Source: Deltaproteobacteria bacterium (lineage in GTDB: Bacteria > Desulfobacterota > DSM-4660 > Desulfatiglandales > HGW-15). Taken from it: a stretch of DNA of 51,500 nucleotides. Below the pieces are notes generated by a model. That model was not told where the DNA came from and ran no database searches. It saw only the letters and a program-made list of their open reading frames with translations. The DNA lies in assembly GCA_016932235.1 (NCBI GenBank), contig JAFGDF010000282.1:1-51500 (forward strand), given 5' to 3'. A program made the position numbers and the translations under genes. This document shows, piece after piece, positions 36,152-45,380 of this stretch; position 1 is the stretch's first letter, and each line of letters opens with the position of its first letter.

Positions 36152-37729
36152 CTATCCCAGTGCTGATTTGATCCCCATTTCTTCATAAAGTTTTTTATAA
36201 TGATTTTTCAGAATTACCTTGTCGATCTTGCCTGCGGCGTTCTTGGGTAACTCAGCAACAAAATCTATGGAACGGGGCCTCTTGTAACCTGCCAGCCTTG
36301 ACCTGCAAAACTCCATCAATTCTTTATCATCAACTTTGCCCACGAACTCACCCTTGAGAACAATGACCGCTTTAACGCCTTCACCCCATTCATTATCGGG
36401 AACACCAATAACAGCTGCTTCATAGACTGAAGGATGCTGATGAAGTACCTCCTCGACCTCGCGGCTTGCCACGTTTTCACCACCGCTGATAATAATATCT
36501 TTTTTTCGATCAACGATGTAGATATAACCATCCTGGTCTCTATATCCTATATCGCCCGTATACAGCCAGCCGTCTCGAAAACTCTCTGCTGATTCCTTGG
36601 GTAATTTCCAATAGGATGGGGCAATGTTGTCTCCTTTGCCTATGATTTCACCGGGTTCACCATTGGGGACTTCCCTGCCTTCTTCATCTACAATGGCAAT
36701 TTCAACACCCATGGCGTCCTTTCCCACTGAACCCAATTTGCTCACCATCGGGCCTTCGAGTGCGTGTTCACTACTACGGAAGTGAATGAGGGCACCGTTG
36801 GCTTCCGTAGATCCAAGGCCAGTAGTGAGCCGGTGAGGCCCAAAAACCTTCATGGCGTTTTTAAGCTGTTCACGTGGGATCGGGGCGGCAGCATGCATTA
36901 TGAGCCGAATGCTTTCCAGATTGTAAGACAATATATTAGGATGTGAGATAATCCGCAAAAGCACTGTTGGGACCAGGTTTATAAAAGTAACCTTTCTTTT
37001 CTGAATCATTTCAAACATTGGCTCAAGATCGAACCTGGGTATCAATATACTCGTACCCCCCCGATAGACCATGCTCAGCATCGGCCAGAGCCCACCGATG
37101 TGATAGAGCGGCATTGCGAGTAAGCTGATGTCTTCCGGACCAAGATCCAGCTCGAGGCACATGGTGTTTGTATTTGCCATGATATTCCGTTGCGTTGCTA
37201 TTACGCCCTTCGGGAAGCCGGTGGCACCACTCGTAAACATAATTATTGCAATGTCATCTGGCCCTACCACCTGATTGGGGTCAATATCCGATTCATTGGA
37301 AATAAATTCTTCATAAAAGAGTACATCGTGACCCGTATTTCCTGTGGAAACAAATTGGGTGATACCGGAAATATTCGAGCGTAATTTCTGCACGGTCTCT
37401 TCCATGTCTTCATTGTAGATGAGAAGCTTAACCTCCGCCTTTTTGAGGACATATTCAGCCTCATCACTCGAGAAGCGGGCATTAATCGGTACTGCTATGG
37501 AACCAATCTTCGCAGTGGCAAAATAGAATTCCATAAATTGATGGGAAGTATTGCCCATAAAAGCGATCTTATCGCCCTTCACAACTCCGATTTTCAGAAG
37601 AGTATTGGCAAGCCTGTTTACCCTCTGATTCACTTCTTGGTAAGTAAATTCCTTTTCTCCCTCAACAACCGCAATCTTTTGACTGCGAATCCTTGCTTCT
37701 CTGCGTATTATATCTCCAATTAGCATCAT
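36152..37729 (-). CDS. AMP-dependent acyl-CoA ligase
   Basis: 525 aa adenylate-forming enzyme: P-loop TSGATGFPKG at 166-175, TTGLGSTEANG motif, YTGDIGYRDQDGYIYIVDRK, GGENVASREVE hinge and C-terminal NAAGKIDKVIL with the catalytic Lys. It is related to long-chain/aryl acyl-CoA synthetases and makes a CoA thioester from the imported acid. It is distinct from the 37789-39345 ligase, which is of another subfamily, so two different acids or two steps may be activated. It precedes the hotdog gene by 58 bp. Confidence 0.92.
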   Translation of the reverse strand: MMLIGDIIRREARIRSQKIAVVEGEKEFTYQEVNQRVNRLANTLLKIGVVKGDKIAFMGNTSHQFMEFYFATAKIGSIAVPINARFSSDEAEYVLKKAEVKLLIYNEDMEETVQKLRSNISGITQFVSTGNTGHDVLFYEEFISNESDIDPNQVVGPDDIAIIMFTSGATGFPKGVIATQRNIMANTNTMCLELDLGPEDISLLAMPLYHIGGLWPMLSMVYRGGTSILIPRFDLEPMFEMIQKRKVTFINLVPTVLLRIISHPNILSYNLESIRLIMHAAAPIPREQLKNAMKVFGPHRLTTGLGSTEANGALIHFRSSEHALEGPMVSKLGSVGKDAMGVEIAIVDEEGREVPNGEPGEIIGKGDNIAPSYWKLPKESAESFRDGWLYTGDIGYRDQDGYIYIVDRKKDIIISGGENVASREVEEVLHQHPSVYEAAVIGVPDNEWGEGVKAVIVLKGEFVGKVDDKELMEFCRSRLAGYKRPRSIDFVAELPKNAAGKIDKVILKNHYKKLYEEMGIKSALG

Positions 37730-37788
37730 TTTTTATCTCTTAGTTCCTGACCATCGATATATAATTAAAATTTCATTTCACTGGTTAC

Positions 37789-39345
37789 TTAGGACTTTAA
37801 TTTCTTTTCTCGTTCTTTGAGAAGTTTTCTCTTGATTTTCCCGTCCGGTGTCTTTGGTATCTCATTCATGAATTCAATCTCCCTAGGATATTCGTGTTTA
37901 CTCAGCTTGGTTTTCACAAAGGTCTTGATCTCTTCTTCGAGATCTTTTGAGCTGACATACCCTTCTTTAAGAACGATGATGGCTTTGACCAGATCGCCTC
38001 GATTTTTATCGGGGCTCCCGATAACTGCGCATTCCTCGACTGCTGGATGTTTATTTATAGCTCCCTCCACCTCAATGGGGCCAATGGTATAGCCGGCCGA
38101 GATAATAACATCGTCAATCCTTCCCACGTACCAGAGATAACCGTCTTCATCCCTATATGCGCTGTCCCCAACCTTGATCCACGCATTATTCTTCCAGAGC
38201 GCTACCTGGCCTGGTGTTCCTACTGGAACTTCCTTTTCGTCCTCGTCAAGAATGCCAACTCTCACGCCGCCGATCATGGGCTTGCCAAGACTTCCTGGTT
38301 TGACAACCCAATTTTCAAAGGCCATAAAATCAAGAGCAATTGGGCCTACTTCTGTCGTCCCGTATTGAACAGCGGGGTAAACACCCCATACGCGGTTAAG
38401 CGCAGCAATGGTATCCTTGGCCATAGCTTCACCCGTATAGTTAACTGTCCTGATCTTGATTTTATATCTCTCAACATTTGGAGATTCCATAATAAGACGA
38501 TAATGGGAGGAAATAGCTGCCATAATTGTAACACCCCATTCCTCCATTGCCTCAAGTACCTTGTCCGCATCAAATTTTCCGGAGAAGGTACCGATTGCCC
38601 TTCCATGGATAAGAGGGGCAATGGTACCATACCATATGCCATGGCCCCAGCCGGGAGATGAGGGGCAAAAATAGATATCATCCGGTCTCAGCCCGTTGCC
38701 GAGTTTCATGATTATCCCCGCAACGGATATACCACCATGGCGGTACATTATTGATTTGGGTTCCCCGGTGGTACCGCTTGAAAACTGCATCATACAAACG
38801 GTATTTACATCTGTTTTCCATTCATAACTGGTAGAATGATCCTTTAACTCTTCCAAAAGATCGTCTGCATAAATGATTTCCAGATCCAGTTTGGCGGCAA
38901 GCTCGGTATCAATCAGGTTTTTCATGCTCTTAGTTGTTACAATTGCCTTTGCTTCTGATTTGGATAGCCTGAAACTAATTGCTTCAGGACCAAAAAGAGG
39001 AAAGAGCATGGTTGCTATGGCTCCTCTTCTGAAGGTTCCAAACATGCTTATGTAGAGTTCGATAGAGGGGAAGAGGAGTATCGCAATCCTATCTCCAAAA
39101 TTTACTCCTAAACTTTCAAGGTAACTGGCGAAACGACATGTATATTCTGAAAAATATCCGAATGTATAGGTCTCGGTCCTTCCATCAGAGAATTTAATGC
39201 GGATTGCCGTATCATCCTGCGGATGCCTGTCTATACATTCGTGAGCAATGTTAAAATTGTCTTTCGTTCCATCAAAAAGTGTCCATCTTTCACTCCAGTT
39301 AAATTTTTCTGTTGCTTCCTCATAGCTCCGATAATCAAGCCCCAT
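37789..39345 (-). CDS. Acyl-CoA synthetase, acetyl-CoA-synthetase-like subfamily
   Basis: 518 aa from ATG 39345 (MGLDYRSYEEATEKFNW), with GGGG five bases upstream; a GTG five codons earlier is less likely. Motifs: SSGTTGEPKSIMYRHGG P-loop, YGTTEVGPIAL, VGDSAYRDEDGYLWYVGRIDDVI, SAGYTIGPIEVEGAI and PKTPDGKIKRKLLKE. The opening and IDDVI hinge are ACS-like rather than FadD-like. Its leader and first ~18 codons recur upstream of dctP (48353-48472), which points to a shared promoter. It heads the leftward run of 25-39 kb. Confidence 0.92.
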   Translation of the reverse strand: MGLDYRSYEEATEKFNWSERWTLFDGTKDNFNIAHECIDRHPQDDTAIRIKFSDGRTETYTFGYFSEYTCRFASYLESLGVNFGDRIAILLFPSIELYISMFGTFRRGAIATMLFPLFGPEAISFRLSKSEAKAIVTTKSMKNLIDTELAAKLDLEIIYADDLLEELKDHSTSYEWKTDVNTVCMMQFSSGTTGEPKSIMYRHGGISVAGIIMKLGNGLRPDDIYFCPSSPGWGHGIWYGTIAPLIHGRAIGTFSGKFDADKVLEAMEEWGVTIMAAISSHYRLIMESPNVERYKIKIRTVNYTGEAMAKDTIAALNRVWGVYPAVQYGTTEVGPIALDFMAFENWVVKPGSLGKPMIGGVRVGILDEDEKEVPVGTPGQVALWKNNAWIKVGDSAYRDEDGYLWYVGRIDDVIISAGYTIGPIEVEGAINKHPAVEECAVIGSPDKNRGDLVKAIIVLKEGYVSSKDLEEEIKTFVKTKLSKHEYPREIEFMNEIPKTPDGKIKRKLLKEREKKLKS

Positions 39346-39360
39346 ATCTTCCCCTTTCAC

Positions 39361-39734
39361 ATCCGATTCTAAACACTAACTGGCAAACAAGAGATCCTCC
39401 AGCCATAGAGATGAAACCCATGCTTGTATCCAATATATTGATAGTATTATTGTCACAATATGTCTACGAAACCCCGCAGCTCCAATTTTACATATTGTAA
39501 AATATTCATTAAATAACGAAATATTAACACGGATTTATAATTAATTGTTAATATTTTTTACAAATAGTTAACTTTCTTGAAATTACCAAACACCATCATT
39601 AATAGGATTAAAGGCGGACCAGAATTTAGTCTTCGCAACCTTATCAACAACAATAAGAGAGTCTATTTTATCTCCATTCAGTAAATAGGAAAAATGGAAG
39701 TAAAACCATGATCCTTTTATCTTTCATGACAATG
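39361..39734 (-). promoter_or_regulatory. Promoter region of the CoA ligase operon
   Basis: No gene. The first ~70 bp are part of the leader duplicated at 48473-48556. Further upstream is the palindrome ATTTTACATATTGTAAAAT (39485-39503). Its TTTACA/TGTAAA half-sites are shared with the inverted repeat in the dctP promoter, so a common regulator is likely. The rest is AT-rich without a recognisable gene. Confidence 0.55.
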
Positions 39735-40784
39735 CTATACCTTAACCTCTTTTGTTACCACCCTTTCACGAATTGCATACGTAGGGCAAAAAAGGGAGTG
39801 CTTGCCTCCACCGCCTGCAACAATAACCATGAAATCTTCAGGCCTTTGGACGATAGGAATCAAATCATCATCAGAAAACGAAGAAAATTGGACTTCCTGA
39901 TGCCTTTGAGAGAAAGCCTTCTTGGGAACACGGGCTTTCTCAAAGAGGTGCTCTTTCACCTGGTTTTTTGAATAACCGCTCCCGGCAAGGATATGGGCAT
40001 GTTCAGGTCCAAAAACAAAAAGAGGTTCGCCGCCTTGATAAATGATATTATTGTTTCCTTGGGTTGAGATTGTTCCCGCAATGGTTATCAAAAGATTCTC
40101 GGCGTCCTCCGCAGTATGGTCATTAATATTGTGAGGATTCTCCACACCGTTGACAGTAACTGTGTTCGCAGACCTGTCAAACCCCATCTCGACATGCAGA
40201 GGATCCCATGGACTTTCTTCCTCATTTTCAGCAATACAGAAGGAATATTTACTCGGTTGACCATGCGTCGATAGGTCAACAATACCAGGTCTCGCTCCTC
40301 CGATGTTTAATAAAATAAGCCTGACAGCACGACCAATGGTAGCATTGGCCCTGTTGGCGGGACCGAAGAGATTACTACCCGAATTCATTTCGAGCTTTTG
40401 TCTGATAGGCCCGTTTACAATGATCAAAGGGGCCACAGGATGAGTTGTGGCCTGCAAATTGTGTAACCCCAATTCCGGTTCAAGCATAGCCTGAACTGCG
40501 GCAATCAATACCGGCATATATTCTGGGAGGCAGCCTGCCATGACCGCGTTGATAGCAATATGTCCCACCGTCGCTTCATTACCTGCCGGAGGAAATATCC
40601 CGAGTACTTCATCAGCATTCATTCGCGTGCCCTCAAGCATTCTAGCGACTCGTTCTTCTGTCGGCGGAATAACAGGTAGGCCGTCAGTCCATCCTCGCTC
40701 ATAAAAGACATGAAACATCTCCTCAATATTATCAGGCACTTCCAATTTTTCGGCATCCAATTCTGTCAGATTAGCCATCATCAT
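39735..40784 (-). CDS. UGSC-partner domain protein (stand-alone)
   Basis: 349 aa, no family function known to me. It is colinear with residues ~180-585 of the fused selenoprotein at 42347-44104: FYERGWTDGLPVIPPTEERV corresponds to FLTRGWSDSLPIVPPTLEKV, and AINAVMAGCLPEYMPVLIAA to AVNGVIAGCRPEYMPVLVAL. Later segments (PEDFMVIVAGG versus PDDFMITVSGD) also match. No signal peptide or membrane segment is seen. A separate partner and a fused one in one operon imply that this domain works together with the selenocysteine domain. The exact first Met (MMMANLTE) is ambiguous. Last gene of the dctP operon. Confidence 0.8.
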   Translation of the reverse strand: MMMANLTELDAEKLEVPDNIEEMFHVFYERGWTDGLPVIPPTEERVARMLEGTRMNADEVLGIFPPAGNEATVGHIAINAVMAGCLPEYMPVLIAAVQAMLEPELGLHNLQATTHPVAPLIIVNGPIRQKLEMNSGSNLFGPANRANATIGRAVRLILLNIGGARPGIVDLSTHGQPSKYSFCIAENEEESPWDPLHVEMGFDRSANTVTVNGVENPHNINDHTAEDAENLLITIAGTISTQGNNNIIYQGGEPLFVFGPEHAHILAGSGYSKNQVKEHLFEKARVPKKAFSQRHQEVQFSSFSDDDLIPIVQRPEDFMVIVAGGGGKHSLFCPTYAIRERVVTKEVKV

Positions 40785-40813
40785 TCCCCTTATTCCATAA
40801 AAAACTTATTCCC

Positions 40814-41674
40814 CTATACCTTGGACACCACCTGGTCAATCCCGAGAAGCTTTGCCGGATTGATTTTAACCAGAATTTCCATTTCCTTTTCGGTAAGGCC
40901 AAATCGAAGCATGGTTCCAATCATACTTCTGAAACCTTCCGGCGGGGAAGGGTTAGCATCCTGTCCAAAGTCCGTACTCATAATACAATGTTCAGCACCC
41001 ACAGCCCGGATATGCTCGATCATAATTTCAGGGCTCATTCCACCCAGATCCGGCATACATGCGACAAAACAGTGTTCAATTACCGCGCCCATTGACACAA
41101 GTTCCTTTTGCTGATCCAATGAAAGTTTACAACCGAATCCGGGAGTAAGAGGATGGGTTATTGTGATTTTGATTCCCAGCTTTTGCGCTTCCAGCATAAT
41201 TGCGTATATTTCCTCCAGTGAAACATGTCCGGTGCCGAGGACCAGATCGTTTTCCCGGATTATTTGCAATATGGCCTTCACCTCAGATAGAAGATTCCCA
41301 TCTTTGTTAATAATGGATATTCCGGGTTTGCTTTTACTATTAATGACTGAAGAAACGGTGGGCATCCAGATCACTCTGGCTCCGGCCTGAACAACTGCTG
41401 AAACTACTTCTGGATTGAGACCCCCAGCCTCCCGGTTCAAAACTATGCTGCCCACGAGCGTGAAATCAGGAACCATTGTATTTACAAGGTCAGTGAGAAT
41501 AGCGGTGCCGAATTGATGGTTTTTTACTACTATAGCCTTCATGCCGGCTTCTTTTGCCTTGACCGCGAGATGAAATACATCGAGTCTTCTGGCGGAAAAA
41601 GGGTCCGGTGCCGCATGGACATGAAAGTCAATAGCCCCTTCCATAAGCCGCTCTATAACACTGACTGATCTCAT
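40814..41674 (-). CDS. DUF6282-like metal-dependent hydrolase
   Basis: 286 aa amidohydrolase-like barrel. Metal ligands are visible: H18/H20 in DFHVHAAPDP, His in VKNHQFGT, GTGHVSLEEI, THPLTPGFG and a late Asp in STDFGQDANPSPPEG. Close relatives that I recall are annotated DUF6282. It probably hydrolyses a C-N or C-O bond in the substrate or product handled by the selenoproteins. It lies between the small UGSC gene (56 bp) and the partner gene (29 bp), in one operon. Natural substrate unknown. Confidence 0.8.
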   Translation of the reverse strand: MRSVSVIERLMEGAIDFHVHAAPDPFSARRLDVFHLAVKAKEAGMKAIVVKNHQFGTAILTDLVNTMVPDFTLVGSIVLNREAGGLNPEVVSAVVQAGARVIWMPTVSSVINSKSKPGISIINKDGNLLSEVKAILQIIRENDLVLGTGHVSLEEIYAIMLEAQKLGIKITITHPLTPGFGCKLSLDQQKELVSMGAVIEHCFVACMPDLGGMSPEIMIEHIRAVGAEHCIMSTDFGQDANPSPPEGFRSMIGTMLRFGLTEKEMEILVKINPAKLLGIDQVVSKV

Positions 41675-41730
41675 TTAAGTTTTCCTTATCTTAATTATAT
41701 TTCTTAATAATCATGGCTTCATTTAATTCA

Positions 41731-42279
41731 TCAAGAAGATGTCACAAGTGATCGTACAAGGTCCTCGACCGCGTCATCAGCTTTCTTCCTGATAGCATCA
41801 TCGTCGTTTACAGCGATCGGATGTTTGACAACAACAAGAGACATATCTGCCAGGCCTTTTGCCCTTGCCGTGACTTTTAAAAGAGAGGCAAAACTGGTAG
41901 TGCAGACCGTAGTTGTAGGTATCCCTTTTTTTTCTAATTCAATGGCGCTGTGGATACACCACAGTGAACACCCGCCTCAATCCCCGGTACCAAGGACTAC
42001 AGCATTACAGGTTTTAGCCAGCCTATTGATCACTAGCTGATCAACTCCTACACCCGCCTTATCTCCCCGGTCATCTATCCTCTCAATTCCTGCCACGCCA
42101 AAACGTTCGGTCAGGAGCTCTGAAATACGATTGAGGAATATATCGCCCCCCAATTTTCCGTTCCATATCACGGCGATATGCTGTCCCTTGAGTGTTGATA
42201 ATCGAGCTGCCCCCAAAGTCTGTTTCCTCTTTTTTTTGGGGGTCGGGTCAAACACAATAATCTTTTTTCTTTCTTCCAA
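41731..42279 (-). CDS. UGSC-family selenoprotein, small form (Sec101)
   Basis: 182 aa when the TGA at 41977-41979 is read as selenocysteine. The upstream part (residues 1-100) ends AVVLGTGD, then U101-G-G-C and SLWCIHSAIELEKKGIPTT, and the frame is open to TGA at 41731. The continuation is colinear with the fused paralogue (Sec107-G-S-C). A SECIS-like hairpin follows the TGA. The start is TTG 42279; upstream in-frame codons soon reach a stop, and AAGGA lies ~11 bases before. The Sec-x-x-Cys pair is a redox-type active site, resembling U-G-T-C in GrdB as I recall it. Likely reductive role; substrate unknown. Confidence 0.88.
41944..41979 (-). promoter_or_regulatory. SECIS-like hairpin after Sec UGA (small UGSC gene)
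   Basis: On the minus strand the UGA is followed 12 nt later by CTGTGG, loop TGTAT, CCACAG, a perfect 6-bp stem with GU in the loop. GGCG directly after the UGA can pair with CGCC after the stem. Position and shape match bacterial SECIS elements that bind SelB. Confidence 0.8.
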
Positions 42280-42346
42280 ATCTGAATTTTCCTTATTTTA
42301 CATATCCACTTACATTTTATTGAAAAGTTGCTGTCTTAATCTACTG

Positions 42347-44104
42347 TTATCTTCTTTTTGCCACCTTCATCTTTTCAATCCAGTTTTTCGGAAGCTCTAT
42401 CCGCTTGCTAGTAGTATAACCAAGACACCCATTGCTGATAAATAAGTAAGCGTTTGTTCTCCCTGGGTCTCCACTGACGGTGATCATAAAATCGTCTGGC
42501 GAACATACGATTGGTACCATTCGATTTGGATCTTCAGATTCGCAAAATTGCGATCCTAAAACACCTTCTTTAACGTAATCGCAGAGCGTAACATGGTCAG
42601 GAGCAAAATTTGTCCACCCCCAATTGAACTTTTCAACTTTCCACGCCGGTATTCTCGCATGATCGTACAGATATTGTTTTACATCCTTTTTCGACCAGCC
42701 GCTCTTTGCAATCGCCTCGGCCAACACAGGGGTAAGGATGAGATGAGGCCTTTGACTACCGCCAAGCGATGGTCTGGGCAGAACCGTAAACCATATCTCC
42801 CAACCCATATAGCAAGCGAAACGGTCAGCGATATAAGGAAGTATATCTTCCGCCCTCTGCCCGAATACCCCGGTAATCACACCACCACTTACATGTCGTG
42901 CCACAGTTATAATATTTTCGCCTTCCTCAAAACCCTGATCCACACTCATGGGCTGCCACCCTATCCGTGCAAGCGCGTCTTCATTCTCGGCAAGGACTAC
43001 CTTCCAAGTACCTCCAAATGTTGACATATCAGTTTGGTGAAGATGAAATCCCGCCACATTTCTCAACATTAGTCTCCAAAAACGGCCAATTGTAGTGTTA
43101 GCTTGGAATCCATCACGCAATACTCCTTGTTCACAATTGAAATCAAGATCTTTAACAATCTGCCCATTGAGAGTGATCAACGTATCTGATCCGGGGGTAT
43201 TACCGCTGTGCTCTACGCCATATTGCGGGTCCGCCATTGCTTCTGTCAGAGCCACAAGCACGGGCATATATTCGGGCCTGCATCCCGCTATCACTCCATT
43301 TACCGCTATGTTCCATATCGTTGCTTGACGGCTGTCGGGCAACAAGACGCCGATAACTTCCTCGGGTGATCGGTCTGTAAAATCCAGAAATTGTTCAACC
43401 TTTTCTAGGGTCGGAGGGACAATCGGCAATGAATCACTCCAGCCCCTGGTTAAGAAAAACTTGTTTACTTCTTCATATGAGCCTTGGAAAACGAGGCTCG
43501 TCGATGTTGGCTCAGGAAGTTCTTTCTTCGGTTGCGGAGGCTGAATCGTCAGCCCTGTAATAACCTGCGGCAACGTCACTGTTTCAATGTTTGCTCTCAA
43601 TTCGTCCAAAGTCTGAGTATCGACATGACCCGAGATCATAGCAATTGTCATATTCGGAAGCCCAACGCCATTTGCAACGGCTTGAGCACCTCTTACAAAC
43701 GTTTCACAAATCAAGGATACGACAGGAACCCCTGCCTTCTCGGCGACAGCGCTTGCCCGCATCACGGCGGGCGTGCAACTACCTCAACAACCTACCGCTG
43801 ATATCACTGCGTCGCATCCATATTTTTTCAACTTAGCCGGCAACTCGGCCAGTACCTTTGCTTCATTTTTGTCATGAGTATTACCAAATTTATCGTAGTT
43901 TATAAATTTTATTCCGGGATATTGAATTGACAACTGGTCTTGAATGATTCTGAAAATCTCATCACCCCGAAAAACATAGTCCCACAATTGCCCCACTGTC
44001 TTACCTTTGAGTGTATCAAGGCGTTGTGCGAGACTTGTTGGCTCTGACATTTTTTTCCCTCGTGGCCAGACAACTTCGTAGATACCTTCTTTGGCTATTA
44101 CCAT
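42347..44104 (-). CDS. UGSC-family selenoprotein fused to partner domain (Sec107)
   Basis: 585 aa when the TGA at 43784-43786 is read as selenocysteine. The start ATG 44104 has AAGAGG upstream. Residues 1-106 end AVISAVGC, then U107-G-S-C110 and TPAVMRASAVAEKAGVPVV. Residues ~1-160 form the UGSC domain (LDTLKGKTVGQLWDYVFRGDE is colinear with LSTLKGQHIAVIWNGKLGGD of the small protein); a Pro-rich linker (QPPQPKKELPEP) leads to a C-terminal domain (~180-585) homologous to the 349-aa protein at 39735-40784. A SECIS-like hairpin follows the UGA. Cytosolic; probably reduced by the thioredoxin-reductase-like protein encoded 128 bp upstream. Substrate unknown. Confidence 0.9.
43755..43786 (-). promoter_or_regulatory. 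SECIS-like hairpin after Sec UGA (fused UGSC gene)
   Basis: On the minus strand, 11 nt after the UGA comes GCCCGC, loop CGTGAT, GCGGGC: a perfect 6-bp stem with GU in a 6-nt loop. The distance from UGA to loop (17 nt) is nearly the same as in the small UGSC gene (18 nt), though stem sequences differ, as expected for a conserved structure. Confidence 0.8.
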
Positions 44105-44232
44105 ACGATTAACCTCTTGATTCCTTAATCCATCTGATTCACGTTTCTGTTTCAGGAAAAGTGTTCACAATTATTGTTGCGAAAAAACTTTCTTTATCTT
44201 CCCTCTACATTTCTGTTTTAGCATGATCATGT

Positions 44233-45174
44233 TTAATGAAAATCGCCATCCTTGGTTAACCCTTGCAAGAACCTTTGTGTCGCTATCGCTGCTATGGCTC
44301 CATCACCCACAGCAACCGATACTTGCTGAGGAGAATTCTGCCTTAGATCACCGGCCGCAAAGATACCTGGAAGTTTAGTTTCCAGGTTTTGATTCACCTC
44401 AATCCTCCCTGAAGCATCAAGAGGCACAACACCATCGAGATAAGCAGTGTTCGGCATAACACCCACATGAACGAGGACTCCATCTACCGGAATAGTCTCT
44501 TTCCGTGATGTCCTTACATCCTCAACGACTATTGCCTTCACTTTATCGTCACCAATAATTTCAACGACCTTTTGCTCACAACGAATCTCCAATTTTGGGT
44601 CTGAAGCAGCCCTTTCCTGATAGATTGGTGTTGCAGTCAGACAGGACATAGCTTCGATAAGAATTACCTTTTCTGCCATTTTGGTCATGTAAAGTGCCTC
44701 GGTAATACCTGCGTCACCTCCACCGCATACTGCCAGTACGCGGTTTTTGAACTGTCCTCCATCGCATAAAGCACAATGTATGAGACCATGCCCTTGAAAT
44801 TTATCCTCGCCGGGAACATTTAGTTTCATGGAAGTTGATCCGCCTGCTATGATTACAGCCGATGAAGTATAGGCTGTTCCAATTCCGCAATTCACCGAGA
44901 AACAGCTTGAGTATGAATCAATGCCCGTAACTTCTCCTTGTTCCAGATCTAGCCCATATTTCATGACCTGACCGATCATCTCCGAAGCAAGTGTTGTGCC
45001 TTCAACCCCTTCAGAAAAACCGGGATAATTTTCTATCCAGGCAATATTCAGCAATTGCCCTCCAAATTGATCTTTTTCCAACAATAGAACTCTATATCGA
45101 GCTATGGACAGGTAAATACCTGCTGTTAAACCGGCAGGCCCTCCTCCGACAATAATCACATCGTAATCTATCAT
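44233..45174 (-). CDS. trxB: Thioredoxin reductase-like FAD/NAD(P) disulfide reductase
   Basis: 313 aa, standard low-Mr thioredoxin reductase length. FAD motif VIIVGGGPAGLTAGIYL at the start, redox pair C134-A-L-C137 in HCALCDGG (CALC instead of the usual CATC), NAD(P) motif LAVCGGGDAGITEAL, and C-terminal FAAGDLRQNSPQQVSVAVGDGAIAA. Its place between the TRAP genes and the UGSC selenoproteins suggests it supplies electrons, directly or via a thioredoxin, to the Sec-Cys centres. No thioredoxin gene is in the window. The pathway-specific role is inferred. Confidence 0.9.
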   Translation of the reverse strand: MIDYDVIIVGGGPAGLTAGIYLSIARYRVLLLEKDQFGGQLLNIAWIENYPGFSEGVEGTTLASEMIGQVMKYGLDLEQGEVTGIDSYSSCFSVNCGIGTAYTSSAVIIAGGSTSMKLNVPGEDKFQGHGLIHCALCDGGQFKNRVLAVCGGGDAGITEALYMTKMAEKVILIEAMSCLTATPIYQERAASDPKLEIRCEQKVVEIIGDDKVKAIVVEDVRTSRKETIPVDGVLVHVGVMPNTAYLDGVVPLDASGRIEVNQNLETKLPGIFAAGDLRQNSPQQVSVAVGDGAIAAIATQRFLQGLTKDGDFH

Positions 45175-45380
45175 CTAACCTCCAAACTATTGACCAAATC
45201 AATAACCCCATGATCTACATATTTCATTACAAATGTTTATGCCGATACTATCTTCCAAAACGATAGTTGATCGATTCCACATATAGTATATGTCCCCATA
45301 ATATGGAAACCAAGACATTGGATATTAATTTTCAGGCTCCATCTTGATTAAAATCTTTTTTTCATTTCATTGTCCGGCAA

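Noticed and set aside
43784..43786. Reading the TGA as a nonsense mutation and calling two genes or a pseudogene
   Set aside because: The frame is open on both sides, the motif U-G-S-C is complete only with Sec, the paralogue has a TGA at the equivalent position, and both have downstream hairpins.
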